Origin: Skermanella stibiiresistens SB22
GTDB taxonomy: Bacteria; Pseudomonadota; Alphaproteobacteria; Azospirillales; Azospirillaceae
DNA length: 64,000 nucleotides
Direction of reading: 5' to 3'
Assembly (NCBI RefSeq): GCF_000576635.1
Contig: NZ_AVFL01000016.1
Coordinates: 1-64,000 of the forward strand
The notes beneath the pieces were generated by a model, which ran no database searches, was not told the DNA's origin, and worked only from the letters and a program-made list of their open reading frames with translations. Shown in pieces: positions 63,245-64,000 of this stretch; positions within the stretch are counted from its first letter, which is position 1; every line of letters starts with the position of its first letter. The position numbers and the translations under genes are program-made.

Positions 63245-64000
63245 CTAGAACCGCTCGATCCGTATCAGGCGCGGCGCCTCCAGTATCGCCTCCAACCGCG
63301 ACAGCGACGCCAGCGCCCGTTGCATGGACGCCTCGTCGGTGTCGTGGGTCGTCAGCACGACCGGCACGGCCTCGCCCGGCGCGCGGCCGCGTTGCAGGAA
63401 CGACTCCATGGAAACGTTCTCGTCGCGCAGCGCCGCCGCCACCTCTGCTATCACGCCAGGGCGGTCGACCACCATGAGGCGCAGGTAGTACGCACCCCGG
63501 CGTTCCTCCGGCGGGGCGGCCCGGACGCTTTCAAGCCGCCCGGATGGGACACCGAAAGCGTGGCTGACCCGCCCCCGCGCGATGTCGACCAGATCGGCGA
63601 CCACGGCCGAGGCGGTCGGACCGGCGCCCGCGCCGCGGCCGACGAAGGTCACCCGCTCGACGAAATCACCCTCGGCGACCACGGCGTTGAACACGCCATC
63701 GACCGTCGCGATCGGGGATGAGACCGGCACCATGGCGGGGTGGACCCGCTGCTCGACACCGCCGTCGCTTCGCCGGGCGATGCCCAGCAGCTTGATCCGG
63801 AAACCCAGCTCGCTGGCGTATTCGATGTCGAGCGCCGAGATGTGCCGGATGCCCTCGATGTGGACCGCGTCGAAATCGACGGCGCAGCCGAACGCGACGG
63901 AGGTCAGGATCGCCAGCTTGTGGGCGGCGTCGACACCGTCGATGTCGAAGCTGGGATCCGCCTCGGCGTAGCCCAGCTTCTGCGCCTCCGCCAGCACGTC
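63245..64000 (-). CDS. hom: Homoserine dehydrogenase, C-terminal part (partial)
   Basis: About 252 codons are visible; the NAD-binding N-terminus lies beyond the right edge. The visible part begins in the catalytic domain (EAQKLGYAEADPSFDIDGVDAAHKL, with the catalytic Lys) and ends in an ACT domain (YYLRLMVVDRPGVIAEVAAALRDENVSMESFLQRG) that gives feedback control by threonine. It makes homoserine for threonine and methionine synthesis. It lies 97 bp upstream of glpX on the same strand. Confidence 0.97.
   Translation of the reverse strand, partial: DVLAEAQKLGYAEADPSFDIDGVDAAHKLAILTSVAFGCAVDFDAVHIEGIRHISALDIEYASELGFRIKLLGIARRSDGGVEQRVHPAMVPVSSPIATVDGVFNAVVAEGDFVERVTFVGRGAGAGPTASAVVADLVDIARGRVSHAFGVPSGRLESVRAAPPEERRGAYYLRLMVVDRPGVIAEVAAALRDENVSMESFLQRGRAPGEAVPVVLTTHDTDEASMQRALASLSRLEAILEAPRLIRIERF

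Overview
The window is high-GC chromosomal DNA from an alphaproteobacterium, most likely of the Rhodospirillales/Azospirillum type. The evidence is the GC-rich codon usage, the run homoserine dehydrogenase - glpX - recJ at the right end, membrane-bound urate oxidase PuuD, and an HPPD/homogentisate pathway under an Lrp regulator. This is inferred from gene content; no 16S rRNA is present.

Layout. 1-10.2 kb is housekeeping and purine catabolism: an HPt/pseudo-receiver protein, a HerA-like ATPase, two small unknown genes, guaD-puuD with a divergent LysR gene, a cysteine desulfurase, rlmE and a Ppx/GppA phosphatase. 10.4-12.2 kb holds tRNA-Gln, an orphan phage terminase small subunit and a decayed segment. 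12.6-21.8 kb has a serine hydrolase lipoprotein and a YkoE-type ECF transporter (S, fused A-A, T) led by a GntR gene, with a divergent GntR-SDR-epimerase operon. 21.8-27.8 kb is a phenylalanine/tyrosine degradation operon (phhA, a pteridine-reductase-like SDR, hppD, hmgA, fahA).

Accessory patch 1 (27.9-34.6 kb) is AT-richer. It carries an 898-aa OLD-type ATPase/TOPRIM nuclease with an added DNA-binding C-terminus, followed by a small winged-helix regulator gene split by a complete IS66 element with a perfect 8-bp target duplication. 34.6-41.7 kb returns to host-like DNA: a small monooxygenase, DUF485, a large MscS channel, and an uncharacterised four-gene operon led by a membrane protein with an M48-like zinc-protease signature. 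42-52.4 kb holds a GntP permease behind a 20-codon leader ORF and a carboxylate/CoA catabolic cluster (enoyl-CoA hydratase, class III CoA-transferase, two acyl-CoA dehydrogenases, PhyH dioxygenase). The cluster faces two paralogous periplasmic binding proteins and a GntR/FCD regulator, with no ABC permease nearby.

Accessory patch 2 (52.4-60.2 kb) starts with an IS graveyard (IS3, IS256 and IS5 remnants) around a vapBC pair. It continues into a defence island ending at the 3' end of tRNA-Glu: a decayed HNH gene, a vsr interrupted by one stop codon, a C5 methyltransferase overlapping an Eco29kI-family restriction enzyme by 149 bp, and a compact FRG + DUF262 gene pair. That pair and the OLD-HTH fusion are the best candidates here for undescribed defence systems. 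60.3-64 kb is core genome again (recJ, glpX, partial hom).
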